In this document: piece by piece, positions 23,161 to 34,457 of the stretch
Numbering within the stretch: position 1 is the first letter of the stretch
Layout: the number at the start of each line of letters is the position of its first letter
Assembly: GCA_027627225.1 (NCBI GenBank)
Contig: JAPFQT010000038.1
Span: forward strand, 1,054,001-1,118,000
Origin: Congeria kusceri
Taxonomy: Eukaryota; Mollusca; Bivalvia; Myida; Dreissenidae
Reading direction: 5' to 3'
DNA length: 64,000 nucleotides
Translations under genes and position numbers: made by a program
Notes under the pieces: generated by a model
What the model was told of the DNA's origin: nothing
Databases searched by the model: none
Seen by the model: only the letters and a program-made list of their open reading frames with translations

Positions 23161-24400
23161 TTGGTGGAAGTCAAGGGTATTTTGAGAGAGTTATTTCTAA
23201 AAAAGGAATCGCGGAAAACTATATCTTTTCTTTGCAGGCTACGAATCAGTTAATCTAAACCTGAAATGTTTTCTTACCTTAATTAATTATTTAAGATAAT
23301 ATGTCATGTGTATTATATGACGTGTAAATTATGTGATTTATTACAAATACAGTTTCTAAAAAGTCAATTTATTAAAAATGTTAGGTCAAGTTAATGACAC
23401 CCTTATTTTCGTTGTTTACTTCAATGTAAAAGAAATATTCACCTGGGTGTCCTAGAATAAGACAATTAATGCGCTACATCAGTTATTTTTGAGTTATTGT
23501 GTTAGTGTTACTTCTTGTTTTACAGATTCTTAGTCTGAATATTTTGACAACAAATTGATGCAATGTATTTATTTTAATCTGTAGTATGGAAAGTGGAGAG
23601 AAGCAGCGTATGACCTACTTTTGACTGTGTCACCTACAAAGCACAATCGATGCTCCCACGCTTTAGCGATTATTCTGCATGACTCTTTGCATATTGACTT
23701 GTTAACTAGCATGTATATAATTCTGTTTGCATAGATAATGTGCTTGAACAATATTTGTTTGTTACTTATGAATAAATTGTTATTATGATGTTGTATACTA
23801 CTGAATAGGAAGTCATATTATCAAGTTTAAAGGTGGGAAATTGAACTTAATTTAAACAATTGTTTCCTTTTTAGCAAAAATGCACTCATAATTCACATGC
23901 TTTTAGTTTCTTTTGTCGCCAACAGTCTTTCTACGCTGTCAGCGTTGTGATTTTTGCTGCTTTCCAGATCAACAATGACTATTGCTACTAGTGGTCAGTC
24001 ATAATTGTTTGTCGTCTGTTGTTTGTTAACAACATTTTGTATTTTACTGGTAACAACTTCTCTGAAACCCGTGGAAGTTAAAAAAACTGGGCATGTATGT
24101 TCAGTCCTCGCAAAATCCATATTTCATTTGTGTGTTTCGATTTGCGTCCAACGACATATTTTTAGTCTCTTATTCATTGTAATGCCATAAATAACTTGGT
24201 TTATTGAAAGCCAGTAATAAGTCGAATTTTGCATACTATTGGCAAGTTCCAGTTGAATAATTTTGAGTCAGTTTTGCCGTAAAATTTACTGGTCTGTGCT
24301 GGTTCCCCATAACTTCTTGGTACTTAGCAAGATGCCTTCTTGCACATATAACAGGCCTGTTTCAGTCCAATGATTATTTAGAGACCTCATACCTCATTAT
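23161..24400. other. No gene recognised
   Basis: AT-rich non-coding DNA. Bases 24005-24110 (TTGTCGTCTGTTGTTTGTTA, CTTCTCTGAAACCCGTGG) resemble the 5' part of the 28376-29310 element and are probably a fragment of it. Confidence 0.4.
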
Positions 24401-24643
24401 ATAGTGACTTTTAACTCCCTGCTTTCTGACCAGACATGTTTAAACAGAAAGTGTGCCAAGCCGAAGATTAATTATTTAGTGTTTTGTCCATCCTGTGTGG
24501 GAGTGGAAATGCGTCTGTTAACACTGGGCAGAATTCTTGTCCCAACAATTATTTAATGACTTGTGGCCTCCTTATATAGTGACTTGTGGCCTCCTGATTT
24601 TCCACCAGATGTGTTTTTTTTTAATTTGTTCAAAATATATTTA

Positions 24644-24644
<1 letters not shown>

Positions 24645-24692
<48 letters not shown>

Positions 24693-24697
24693 GTGTC
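24645..24697. repeat. (GT)n microsatellite
   Basis: About 25 GT dinucleotides with one GC interruption. Short CV-rich or TH-rich open frames across it are artefacts of the dinucleotide repeat. Confidence 0.97.
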
Positions 24698-25023
24698 AAC
24701 ACTTTAAACAGGCAGAATTCAACCAAATTACACATAAATCATCCTTGAGTGATAGAGAAAATCCATTTTGCATACAAGCAAATATTGTTTGTCTTTATTG
24801 CTGGTACGACCTGATGCGTGATATAACATTTGCGAAATTGTACACTAAAAGTTCTGCACAGTCTGTCAAGTTTTGAATTTTTATAAAAATTATCGAAGTA
24901 CAAATTTGCTTCCTGATATGTATTTGTTCGCCACTTAAAAATAAAACCAACAGTTTGTAGTTTTCAGTTTCACTTTAAATTTTTTTAGCATTCTTGTTTT
25001 ATGGTTGCCATTTATACATGTAA

Positions 25024-25707
25024 TTATGCCCCCCATCAAAGATGGCGGGGTATATGGGTTGTGTGTGCTAATGTTTTTCATTCTGTCGGTCGGTCGGTCG
25101 ACTACTTTCGTTTCCACTTTTTAAGTCAAACAGTTTATATCCGATCTTCACCTATCTTTATGAAACGTTTTTGGACTAAATATCTTGGCCAGGTTCGATG
25201 ATCAGCCAAATTGCCCCAGGAATCGCAGAGTTATGGCTCTTGAATCATCTAATGTTGGCCTTTTTAGCCATGTTAGCCGTTTCCACTCTCAAGTCCAACA
25301 GTTTTCATCCGATCTTCACCAAAACTTCATGAAAATGTTTGTGGGCATAATATCTCAGCCAAGTTCGATAATCAGCCAAATCGCTTCAAGGATTGTGGAG
25401 TAATGGTCCTTGAATTATCTGAAATTGGCCTTTTAAGCCATTTCCACTATCAAAGTCCAACAGTTTTAATCTGATCTTCACCAAACTGGATGAAAATGTT
25501 TGAAGTCATATATCTTAGCCAAATTTGAAAATCAACCAAATTGCCCCGGGAACTGCAGATTTGTGGCCCATGATTTATTTAATGTTAGCAGTTTCTGCTT
25601 TCATGTCAAACAGTTTTCAATCGATCTTCACTAAACAGGATTATGATATTTTAAAGATTGCTTTTAACCTAGAGGGGGCATACCTGTTTTACAAACAGCT
25701 TTTGTTT
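25024..25707. mobile_element. TATGCCCCC-ended non-autonomous element
   Basis: It starts TATGCCCCCCATCAAAGATG and ends GAGGGGGCATA followed by the conserved tail TGTTTTACAAACAGC. The interior has three or four diverged units with CCAACAGTTTTCATCCGATC and AGCCAAGTTCGATAATCAGC. A second family member is at 33376-34457. No protein is encoded. Confidence 0.8.
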
Positions 25708-25795
25708 CTTTTTGTAAGAGCCATGCATTTGTAAATTTGTAGTTGGACTAACCAAAGTCCATGCATGTTTTTGGAGCAATATTTTTGTTGCGCCC

Positions 25796-26330
25796 ACTTG
25801 CGGTCTTGGTTGTCACAGTTGCAGTTTGGTCCATGAGTCTGTGAATCAGCCGTATCTTGTCCAGACTGTCAATTCATAATTCATCAGGGAATTGTAAAAT
25901 AAATTTCCACAAATGTTCACCATGTGGAGACGGCGTGTTGCTCACATGTCAAAGGTCAAATATGGACATGATACAGCTTGTCTGGACTGTAAATACATCA
26001 TTCATCAGGGAATTTTAAAATACCTTGCCACAAATGTTCTGTGTGGAGATTGCATGTTGCACCCAAGACCCAGTCATTGTCACACTTACAGGTCAAAGGT
26101 CACTATGGGCATAATACAGCTTGTCTGGACCAGATGTTCTTCATTTGTGGGTGGAGTTTGACATAGTTTTGCACAAATATTCACGTTCGTCTTGACAATG
26201 GGCTTAACATGTTGCCAACAGGCATCTAGTATCATCTACCTACTGTGTGCCATTTTTTAAAACTTACTAAGCAATTTATATAACTTTTTTTGGGTGTAAA
26301 TGACGTTGAAATGTTGAAATCAAATTTGCC
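25796..26330. repeat. About 123-bp repeat, two to three diverged copies
   Basis: CAGCTTGTCTGGACTGTAAA-like segments recur at about 25855, 25978 and 26119, each followed (in the first two) by CATCAGGGAATT. The perfect direct repeat AGGTCAAAGGTCA (DR1 type) is at 26090-26102. Downstream to 26330 nothing else is seen. Confidence 0.6.
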
Positions 26331-26348
26331 AGGTTGACTAGGTTGTAT

Positions 26349-27355
26349 TTATGTCCCCACAAAGTGGGAAGCATTCAGCATTGCACTTGTCTATCTGTCT
26401 GTCTGTCAGTACATTCCAAAATTGTGTGTACTCTACTCCTCTTTAACTGCTTGGCAGATTTCATTCTGACTTTCACAGCTAAGAAACCACTATGTGTAAG
26501 TGATCGTAAAGATGAAAAGTGTGTTTATATTCCAGATATTCAGTTTCTGATGCCTGTACTGAATGGTGTTGGTTATTGGTTCATTTTATTAAGCAACTTT
26601 TTCGAAGAAATATTTTGGTTATTAGATTGGGGTATATCGTTAGGCAGGCAGGTGGGCGAGTGTGTAGGTGGTGTGGCTGTGTCAACTTTTCATTTCCACT
26701 CTCTAACTAGAGAACGGATTGAGATATTTTAATGAAACTTCATAAATAGATACCTTATATTGAGACCTCGCTTGTGATTGCATATGGGGTGGGTGGGGTC
26801 ATGGTCAAAGTCACCGTTCCTAAATATAGAAAAACAGTTTCCGCTCAATAACTTGAGAATGCATCGCGATATTTAATGAAACTTCATACATAGATACCTT
26901 ATATCGAGACCTCGCTTGGGATTGCATATGGGGTGGTTGGGGTCAAGGTCACTGTTATTAAAAATAGTGCTAAATAACTTGAAAAGGCATCGAGATATTA
27001 TAATGAAACTTCATACATAGATACCTTATATTAAGACCTCGCTTGGAATTGCATATGGGGTAGGTGGGGTCAAGGTCAAGGTCACCTTTACTGAAAATAG
27101 AAAAATGGATTCCGCTGAATAACTTGAAGACGCATTGAGATATTTTAATGAAACTTCATCCATATTATATACCTTATATAGAGACCGTGCTTGGGATTGC
27201 ATATGGGGTCGGTAAAATCAAGGTCAACGTCAATGTTACTAAAAATATAAAAACGGTTTCTGCTCAATAATTTGAGAACACATTGCGATATTTTAAAGAA
27301 ACTTTATACATAGATACCTTATAACGAGACCTCGCTTAGGAATGCATATGGCACC
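26349..27355. mobile_element. TGTCCCCAC-type element with about 145-bp tandem units
   Basis: The leader TTTATGTCCCCACAAAGTGG (26349) with a CTGTCTGTCTGTCAG run is followed by five units marked by GCATATGGGGT or GCATATGG at 26780, 26924, 27051, 27199 and 27342. Each holds GATACCTTATAT, GAGACCTCGCTT and AATAACTTGA. GGTCAAGGTCAAGGTCACC occurs at about 27069. The 132-codon open frame at 26334-26732 is repeat-derived. Confidence 0.75.
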
Positions 27356-27479
27356 CAGAACTTTCATTATTGTGCTGACTTTTATGCATTTCATTAGAAA
27401 AAATTGTTGTTTTGTGTGTGGAATTTCCATGTTTCTTGTTCTAATCTTGCATTTGTGCATCTTTTGTTAAAACTGCCTA

Positions 27480-28375
27480 TAATTTGAAGTTTATTTCTAG
27501 ATATCAAAATTGGTAGAATGTAAAGTAGAATGCTTAAAGCAAACCACAGGTTTAGAAAGTCAGGTGCAAATCATTTCATATCTCCAGCTAATGACTACAA
27601 ACCACAGGTTTAGAAAGTCAGGTGCAAATCATTTCATATCTCCAGCTAATGACTACAAACCACAGGTTTAGAAAGTCAGGTGCAAATCATTTCATATCTC
27701 CAGCTAATGACTACAAACCACATGTTTAGAAAGTCAGGTGCAAATCATTTCATATCTCCAACTAATGACTACAAACCACAGGTTTAGAAAGTCAGGTGTA
27801 AATCATTTCATATCTCCAGCTAATGACTACAAACCACAGGTTTAGAAAGTCAGGTGTAAATCATTTCATATCTCCAGCTAATGACTACAAACCACAGGTT
27901 TAGAAAGTCAGGTGCAAATCATTTCATATCTCCAGCTAATGACTACAAACCACAGGTTTAGAAAGTCAGGTGCAAATCATTTCATATCTCCAGCTAATGA
28001 CTACAAACCACAGGTTTAGAAAGTCAGGTGCAAATCATTTCATATCTCCAGCTAATGACTACAACATTAAATCAGAATATGAAAGGAATATAAATTAACA
28101 TGAAAAAGCAATCGTAAACTCACTGAAGCTTACCGACAGATCCATTAATACATTGTTCTTTTATATCTCTTTGGCACAATGAAACCAGTGCTACTCTAAC
28201 TCTTTCAGTTGAAAACAATGTGAACAACTTAAGCGAAAATAACATGCCATTTAAGCGTTTTATTGTACAACAAAAAGTAATGAAGTTTGATAAACATTTG
28301 TAGAATATGATCTGTCTAAAAGCAATGTCAAAATGTTTAAATGGAATTTTTGTTAGTATTGGCCAGGGTGATATT
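27480..28375. repeat. Interspersed repeat family X, copy 3
   Basis: It is similar to 19190-20060, including GTGCTACTCTAACTCTTTCAG and GTCAAAATGTTTAAATGG. It differs by carrying the nine-copy 58-bp array at 27541-28062 where copy 1 has a single unit. Confidence 0.7.
27541..28062. repeat. 58-bp tandem array, nine copies
   Basis: The unit starts AAACCACAGGTTTAGAAAGT and ends CTCCAGCTAATGACTAC. Nine copies of 58 bp span 522 bp with only scattered substitutions (CACATGTTTAG, GGTGTAAATC). There are no unique spacers, so this is not a CRISPR array. Confidence 0.96.
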
Positions 28376-29310
28376 TTAGCTCATATGAGCACTTTTCACC
28401 GAATCACAAAGTGCTCAGGATGTGACTATTGTGGTCAGTCACTGTCCAGTGTCAGGCGTCCTTTGTTTGTCATGTGTTGTCAATTTACTTCAAACAACAT
28501 CTCGGAAACCACTTGGTGGATTTTAACAAAACTTGGCAGGAATGTTCCTGGGGTGGTCTTTATCATATACCTACAAATATGGTGGAATATCTGTACAATT
28601 CTGGTTGCCATGATAACCAATAGCTTTGAAAAATAACAAACTTAAAATATTTCTTGTCAGAAACCGCTCGCTGGATTTTAAAGAAATTTCACACTAATGT
28701 TACTTGGGTGACACCCCACCAAATTCCTTTAAATAACTTAGATTTGTTAAAAAACATACCACCTGGGTGTGTGAAAGTTTGCCAATTTATGGCTGTATAG
28801 GCAACTTTAACAATCTTCTTGTCTAAAACCACTTGTGGTTTTCAAAATAATTTCACAGAAATGTTTCTTGGGTTCCCTTCTACTAAATTCCCGCAAATAA
28901 TTTTGATGCATTAAAAACCATGGCCGACAGGGGATGGGGAATTTCAACCGTATATTGTCATATAGGCAACTTTCACAGTCTTCTTGCAAGAAGCCACTTT
29001 GGATTTCAAAATAATTTCACAGAGATGTTTGTTAGGTGATCCTCTACCAAATCCCTTTAAATTCATGTAGAAAAAACATGACAACAGGGAGTTAGGAAGT
29101 TTGAACATATATGGCTGTATTGCAACTTTGACAATATTCTTTTTAGGAAACCACTTTTTGAATTTCGAAATAATTTCACAGAAATGTTACTTGGGTGACC
29201 CTCTACCAAATTGTGTTAGATAATTTTGATTTTTTTAAAAACATGGCCGGCAGGGGGTGAGGAAGTGTGACCGTATATGGCTGTATAGTAAACTTTGACA
29301 ATCTTGTTGG
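28376..29310. mobile_element. AGCTCAYMTGAGC-headed element with about 160-bp units
   Basis: It begins TTTTAGCTCATATGAGC. Units recur at about 28706, 28866, 29033 and 29190 with AATTTCACAGAAATGTT, TTGGGTGACC and ACATGGCCGRCAGGGGG. A 3' terminus with the TTTGGCCCTCTTG signature is not found here. Small open frames are repeat-derived. Confidence 0.65.
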
Positions 29311-29597
29311 AAACTATAGTGCAGACACATTGACCTGATTGAAGTATGTCTGTGTATTTATGGAGATGTTTGTATTACTTATTTTAGATTCAGTTATAGA
29401 TACAATTGAATGTAGCTTTAGTTGCCGCTAGGTTTAAGCAAGGACAAATTGTGTAGTTGTATGTGTGTCTACATATCAACCAATCGACTAGGGTTCGAAT
29501 CACGGGGTAAACTTTTTGCATCAAAAAGTTTTTTTAAACGAAATATACAATACTGTGCATGAGAATATCTATGAAATGATGTTTGTGTTAAAACGCT
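29311..29597. other. No gene recognised
   Basis: AT-rich sequence. A lone B-box-like AGGGTTCGAATCACGGGG at about 29490 without a matching A box suggests a SINE scrap. Confidence 0.3.
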
Positions 29598-30014
29598 TTC
29601 CCCCCTCTCTAAAAGTGGGGGCATTAAAACAGAAATAAGATTTGCCCTTGTCCGTCCGTCTGGCCTGTCAGATTTTTGTGTCACGCGTAACGCAAAAAGT
29701 ATAACTACAAGAGTGATGATGCTTTATAAACGTATTTATCAGCATGTGAACTTGTGCACCTGGGTATTTTTGCGCAGTTCGTTTCGACGTCAGAATTATG
29801 TCCCTTTTTTAGCAGAAAATGACATTTTTGGAATTGTGTCGCTTGCAACTCAAAAAGTATAACTGCTACATTGATGAAACTTTATTAACATATTCATCGC
29901 CATGTAAACTTGAGCACCTGGGTATTTTGGCGCAGTTTTTTCCGACATCAGCAGAGTTTTGTGACAACCAGCTGAATGTGGGTGCATCTGTGTCCTACGG
30001 ACACATGTCTAGTT
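29598..30014. mobile_element. GGGGGCAT-ended element (family of 42460-42870)
   Basis: It opens with CCCCCCTCTCTAAAAGTGGG and ATTTGCCCTTGTCCGTCC. It contains two units with TCAGCATGTGAACTTGTGCA or ATCGCCATGTAAACTTG, each followed by CCTGGGTATTTT. It closes with TGTCCTACGGACACATGTC. The same landmarks occur in 42460-42870. Non-coding. Confidence 0.75.
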
Positions 30015-30064
30015 ACTTAAGAGTATGTGGTATTTGACTGCAGACGTTGTTTTGTGTAATTACC

Positions 30065-30545
30065 ATTATTATACCTCGCTTTGTTTTCCCATTATAAAAT
30101 CCTATATACCCATCCCTGCATAATTTTAATATACCATGCCGTTGGAAAGTAATATACCCCGAGGGGGGGTTTAATTGTTAATAATATCCCGCGCGTGGAC
30201 CAAAATATACACAGCGCATGGACCTAAAAGTAGCATCTTGTGTTTTCTGAGAAATCCGTATTAGCAAATAATCGGTAGGCGCTTATTAAAATAAATTTAA
30301 AAAATCTAAGTCGATGAGCTCTTGATTTTCCAATATTAAACTTTCGTTTACTATTTACGACTTTGAATTGTTCTTTGAATTACAGTATTTTTGTTCGGTA
30401 TAATAAAATAATTATTGCAGGCATATTGAGGGGTATAGTAAATATTGCCCCCTTTCGGCCTCGGTTGACATCAGTCTCCTCTGGGTGCAATATATTTTCT
30501 ATACCCTTTAACTGCCTATGATATTTATATATCAGAATATCCACT
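30065..30545. mobile_element. TTATACCTC element ending in a long hairpin
   Basis: It starts ATTATACCTCGCTTTG. Its right end, about 30420-30525, is an imperfect inverted repeat: GAGGGGTATAGTAAATATTG pairs with CAATATATTTTCTATACCC. A second element with the same start and a comparable terminal hairpin is at 46155-46680. No ORF. Confidence 0.5.
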
Positions 30546-30554
30546 TGAATGCCT

Positions 30555-30823
30555 TGTTATTCACTTGTAGGATACTCAGTTGATGTATGGAGGACAAATT
30601 GGTTAGCCAGCAACTCAAGTTCAGTAAGCAGCCGCAATTGAACTCGAGCCAGACACTGGACCTGAACTGACCTCCCTCCTGCCTAAGTGGAAGTGACAGT
30701 GGTTGGGATAGTTGTCAAGTCAAGGATTGCAACCCAAAGTTAGGCCAAGGTAAGATGACATTGATGTCAACAAAATAGTTGCTGTCATGCTGTCCAAATA
30801 AAGTATGGTTGCAATTAACATAT
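30555..30823 (+). pseudogene. Degenerate exon-like fragment (related to 50445-50547)
   Basis: CCAGACACTGGACCTGAAC and AACCCAAAGTTAGGCCAAGG|TAAGATGAC match the exon-like segment at 50.5 kb, including the splice-donor-like GTAAGATGA and the following ATGCTGTCCAAAT. Frame is lost by indels. Source gene unknown. Confidence 0.35.
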
Positions 30824-31048
30824 TTATATCCCCACAAACGAAGTTTAGGGGGTTATATAGGAGTGAGCTTGTGGGTCTGTCGGTCGGTTGGTTTTCATGG
30901 TTTCTGAATGGCTTGAGATATTCAAACAATTCTTGGTACACAATTGTATCATAGTAGAACACAAGTGATGTTTGACTTTGGTTGTAAACTACTAAATTTT
31001 GACAGAGTTATGGTCTCCTTTTGACTTAAATTTCCTAAAAACATGTTT
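30824..31048. mobile_element. Truncated TATACCCCCAC-type element
   Basis: TATATCCCCACAAACGAAGT, then GGAGTGAGCTTGTGGGTC, then AATTTTGACAGAGTTATGG. It matches the 5' part of 39231-40117 and stops early, running into family Y. Confidence 0.7.
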
Positions 31049-31690
31049 AACAAAATTTGTGACAAGCCCATTAATTATTTTGTGTGTTTCATCCGTTGTG
31101 TGTGCGTGTGTCATTGAGTCAGTTAACACTTTCAAAACTGGGCAGAAATCCTGTCCAATGATTATTTAGTGACTTGTGGCTTACTTATTTAGTGACTAAT
31201 GGGCTCCTGCTTTTCCACCAGACGTGTTTAAAAAAATGTGTTTAAAGCCCAAGATGAATTTCTTCCGATGTTTGTGCCTATGTCAATGCGTCAGTTAACA
31301 CTTAAAACCCTGGGCCGAATTCAACAAAATTACACAGAAATATTCCTTGGGCTATAGAGAAAATCCATGCAAGTAAATATTTTAATGTCTGCATTGATGG
31401 TACGACCTGATATGTGATGTAACATCTGCAAAATCATTCTGCACAGTGTCAAGTTTAGAATTTTATAAAAAGTACCAATTCCCTCCTTGTAGTTGTCCGC
31501 CACTAAAAAACATAACGACTGCTTGTAGACAGACTTCAGTTTCACTTTGTACATTGTGAGCATTGTTGTTTTACTGTTGCCAGTTATACATTCAGTTTCT
31601 CTAGTAAACGCCATGCATTTGGAAATCGCAATTAACCCAAGCCCATGCTTGTTTTTGTAGCAATGTTTTACCATTTATCTTTCACTAATT
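31049..31690. repeat. Interspersed repeat family Y, copy 2 (uninterrupted)
   Basis: It aligns with 24401-25020 and 25708-25795. Between AGTTATACATTCAG and AGTAAACGCCATGCATTTGG there is no TATGCCCCC element, so this copy preserves the pre-insertion state. A 114-codon minus-strand open frame (31674-31330) lies inside and has no recognisable domain. Confidence 0.7.
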
Positions 31691-32359
31691 TTAAGGAACA
31701 AAATGAAATGCTATTATTTTGCTATTTTTACAACTTTATTTTTTTCTGGGTCTAAAAACAATGATGAAATGTTTAGATCGAATGTCCGTTATTATTGGCC
31801 AGGATGACTGATGAGGTTCAACGGAATTTTTAATTTGTATTGTATTTGTATTGATCAGTAGGCATGAACGTTAAGTGTCCAGAGTGCAAAATGCGATCAT
31901 GGTTTGATCCTTTACCTTCAATTTAAAGGAGTATCAGTAAAACTCTGGCAACCTAAAGATTGAAAAACTAGCTAACTTTAAAAATAATTTAACAAAAATG
32001 TTCCTTGCGTGACTTACTACCAAATTCCTTAAAATAATAAAATTCAGTTTAAGCCTTCGTTATCTGCCGTTTTGTTCAAAATATAATAAGTCACAAACTA
32101 GACAAAAGAAAATTAAATGCTAGCAGATATGTGTAAGATAAAAAAAATAAAAGAAAAACAATTGTCAATTAAATTTATAAGATTTCTTGAGGGAAGATTA
32201 GATACATTAGAGTTTTGGCTACGAAATTGGAAGTTACATAGCTCTAGTTTGAGGTTAGACATTCATTGTATGACACAGGGCTCTTGAAATCAATCTACTT
32301 TTGTGACAACTCAGGGTAGCAACCCAGGGCCACTTTGGCCCTCTTGTATTATGTTTGAG
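31691..32359. other. Repeat scraps, no gene
   Basis: It contains GATGAAATGTTTAGATCGAA (a family X end), a fragment like the 28.4-29.3 kb element (AATTTAACAAAAATGTTCCTT, 31985), and at 32330 the CAGGGCCACTTTGGCCCTCTTG terminus of the AGCTCACC family without its interior. Confidence 0.5.
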
Positions 32360-32930
32360 TGTATTTTAACCTTGTATTGTTTAATGGGCATGAAAGCGTA
32401 TAAATTCTGTTTGTTACTGGTTCAATTTATTCTTATCTTGATTGGTGTATATAAGTACTGTTAAAGAAATTCAGGTGTAAATGATATCATATCTCTTGCT
32501 AATGACACTACAGTTTTGAAGCGGAATGATAAAACAATTGTCAACATACAAGACCACAATAATAAATCCCTTAACACATTGCTCTGTAATAGATCTTTGG
32601 CACAGAGTAATCAGTGCTTCTTTGACCCTTTCAGTGGAAAACAAAGCCAAACAATGCTTTAAAACTGTCTATGATCCAACAAATTATTATTGAGTTTGAA
32701 AACAAATTAGTATACACTACAATATTTCGAATAGCTTGACAACTGTGATAGCCCTCCCCAGCGAATTCCTTTGTGTAAAAATTGCTCTGCTAAACTAGAC
32801 AATAGATTTGTAATACCTTGGTATGTTCGTGAACTGTAAGTTACTTTCAGGTTATGAATAAATGTGTTAGATTACAAATTTACAGCTTTATAATTGGGAC
32901 AAGTTAATGTGTTTCCTTTCCTGACTTTGA
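32360..32930. repeat. Interspersed repeat family X, copy 4
   Basis: Collinear with 22550-23160 (for example TATTCTTATCTTGATTGGTG, TTGACCCTTTCAGTGG, GGTTATGAATAAATG). Confidence 0.7.
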
Positions 32931-33375
32931 CATCAAAATCAACTTTCGCAGCTTTGTAAAAAAAAAAATTATTGTCACAAAATCATACATAAAATGCAGT
33001 CTTTAAGTTTAAATATTTTCTCAAGGATATTTAAGAAGACTGGCCATGGTTTCATATTCCTTCTAAATGGCAATGTAAATTACTTGCTCTTACATACGCT
33101 ATGAAAAATATATCCGACTTAGAGCGCAGATAGTAAATAGTTTGCTTTACTGTATGGAAAACAACTGACAAAGATCTTTATAATAACAAAAGACCAGAAT
33201 TATTGTCCCTTGACAACCAAAGTGCTCCCTTCATGGTCATTTTGTGTAGGAATTTGTCAGCAGCATTCCTAAATGAGAAACAACAATGGACAAACACGGT
33301 ATTAGCCATTTAATTATAAAAATTTCCTCATTAATTTAGAATAGTAACAACAACATCTACCACATGTACAGTAGT
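32931..33375. other. No gene recognised
   Basis: AT-rich non-coding sequence without obvious repeats or ORFs. Confidence 0.4.
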
Positions 33376-34457
33376 TATGCCCCCCCCCCCCCCATTAAAG
33401 ATGGCGGGGTATATTGGTTAATGTCGGTCTGTCTGTCTGTTGGTTGGTAAACCACTTTCGTTTCCGTTTCTCGTTTTCCTAAATCTAAGTTAAATAGTTG
33501 TCATCCGATCTTAACCAAACTTCATGAACATTTTTATCGGCATAAAATCTCAGCCAAGTTTGATAATCAGCCAAATTGCCCCAGGATTTGTGGAGTTATG
33601 GTACTTGAATTATCTAAAATTGGCCATTTTAGCGGTTACGCTCTCTAATGCCCCGGTCAGAAATAAATAACTGCCACCGGACTGCATCTGTTTTAGCCAA
33701 TTTCGGATGGTGCCCACCAGGAAGCCATTCCAATCGGGTGGTGGCAGCTAAAATTGTGCTCATCGGATGCCGCCCGTCAAAGTTCAAGAAATACTTAGAA
33801 AGTTAATGGCGATTTATTTCGGAGTCAGAGAGTTCGAGAACACTTCAGACCAGCACCGTCCAATTGCTGGACTGCATTTTCTTGGATCGGCGGTGGCCAT
33901 GCGATTTTTCTACTTTAAAACCATCCTAAAATTTTAACGGCAAACATGTGGGCGCCCGGAAAGGCACAGACTGATGTACAGTTATCGCCATGGTATTGGG
34001 CGGTGCCTATACAGGCACTGGCAGGCCCTTGTATTGTCGGGCGGCGGCCGGCCGACTTACATTGACTGGATACCTTTTTCAATACATTTTAGTTGCAGTC
34101 ATCTACAATCCTGCGCTGCAACCGTCCTATTCACATATTCACTGCACGGGTGCTGTCCAATCATCGGCCGGTAGCCGCTTCTATTCGTGATCTAGGCATT
34201 AGTCCAACAGTTTTCATTTAATCTTACCAAACTTGATGAAAATATTTAAGGTTAGAGTATCATTGCTAAGTTTGATGATAAACCAAAACACCCCAGGATC
34301 TGCAGAGTTACATGGAGTTGATTTATAAAAAATTGCCCTTTTAAGCAGTTTTCGCTCCCTCTGTCCAACAGTTCTTTTCCGATCACCACCAAATTTGATA
34401 TTTAAAAGAGTGCTTTTAACCTAGAGGGGGCATAACTGTTTTACAAACAGCTCTTGT
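33376..34457. mobile_element. TATGCCCCC-ended element carrying a nested insertion
   Basis: It begins TATGC with a 16-base C run and AAGATGGCGGGGTATA, and ends AGAGGGGGCATAACTG plus TTTTACAAACAGCTCTTG, as in 25024-25707. The interior is interrupted at about 33646-34201 by foreign, more GC-rich DNA. Confidence 0.8.
33646..34201. mobile_element. Nested, GC-richer insertion of about 554 bp, possible MITE
   Basis: It splits the host element between CGCTCTCTA and GTCCAACAG, which are adjacent in the 25-kb relative (CACTCTCAAGTCCAACAG). Its ends are AATGCCCCGG and TAGGCATT (short inverted AATGCC/GGCATT) with TA at both junctions. It contains GGCGGCGGCCGGCCGAC and CGGATGCCGCCCG, far richer in CpG than its surroundings. 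Two 66-codon open frames in it lack recognisable domains. Confidence 0.6.

Larger units (their letters stand above)
24401..25795. repeat. Interspersed repeat family Y, copy 1 (interrupted)
   Basis: It matches 31050-31680: GTGACTTGTGGCCTCC, TTTTCCACCAGATGTG, GGTACGACCTGATGCGTGA and GCCATGCATTTG occur in the same order. The match is broken by the element at 25024-25707. The copy at 31 kb lacks that element and so serves as the empty site. Confidence 0.7.

Noticed and set aside
24553..24876. Small genes across the GT tract
   Set aside because: Poly-CV and poly-TH frames are produced by the dinucleotide repeat.
27541..28062. CRISPR-like array
   Set aside because: The 58-bp units are contiguous with no unique spacers, and the genome is eukaryotic. 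The same applies to the 82- and 108-bp arrays.
31330..31674. 114-codon minus-strand gene
   Set aside because: It lies inside repeat family Y, and the other copy does not keep the frame open.
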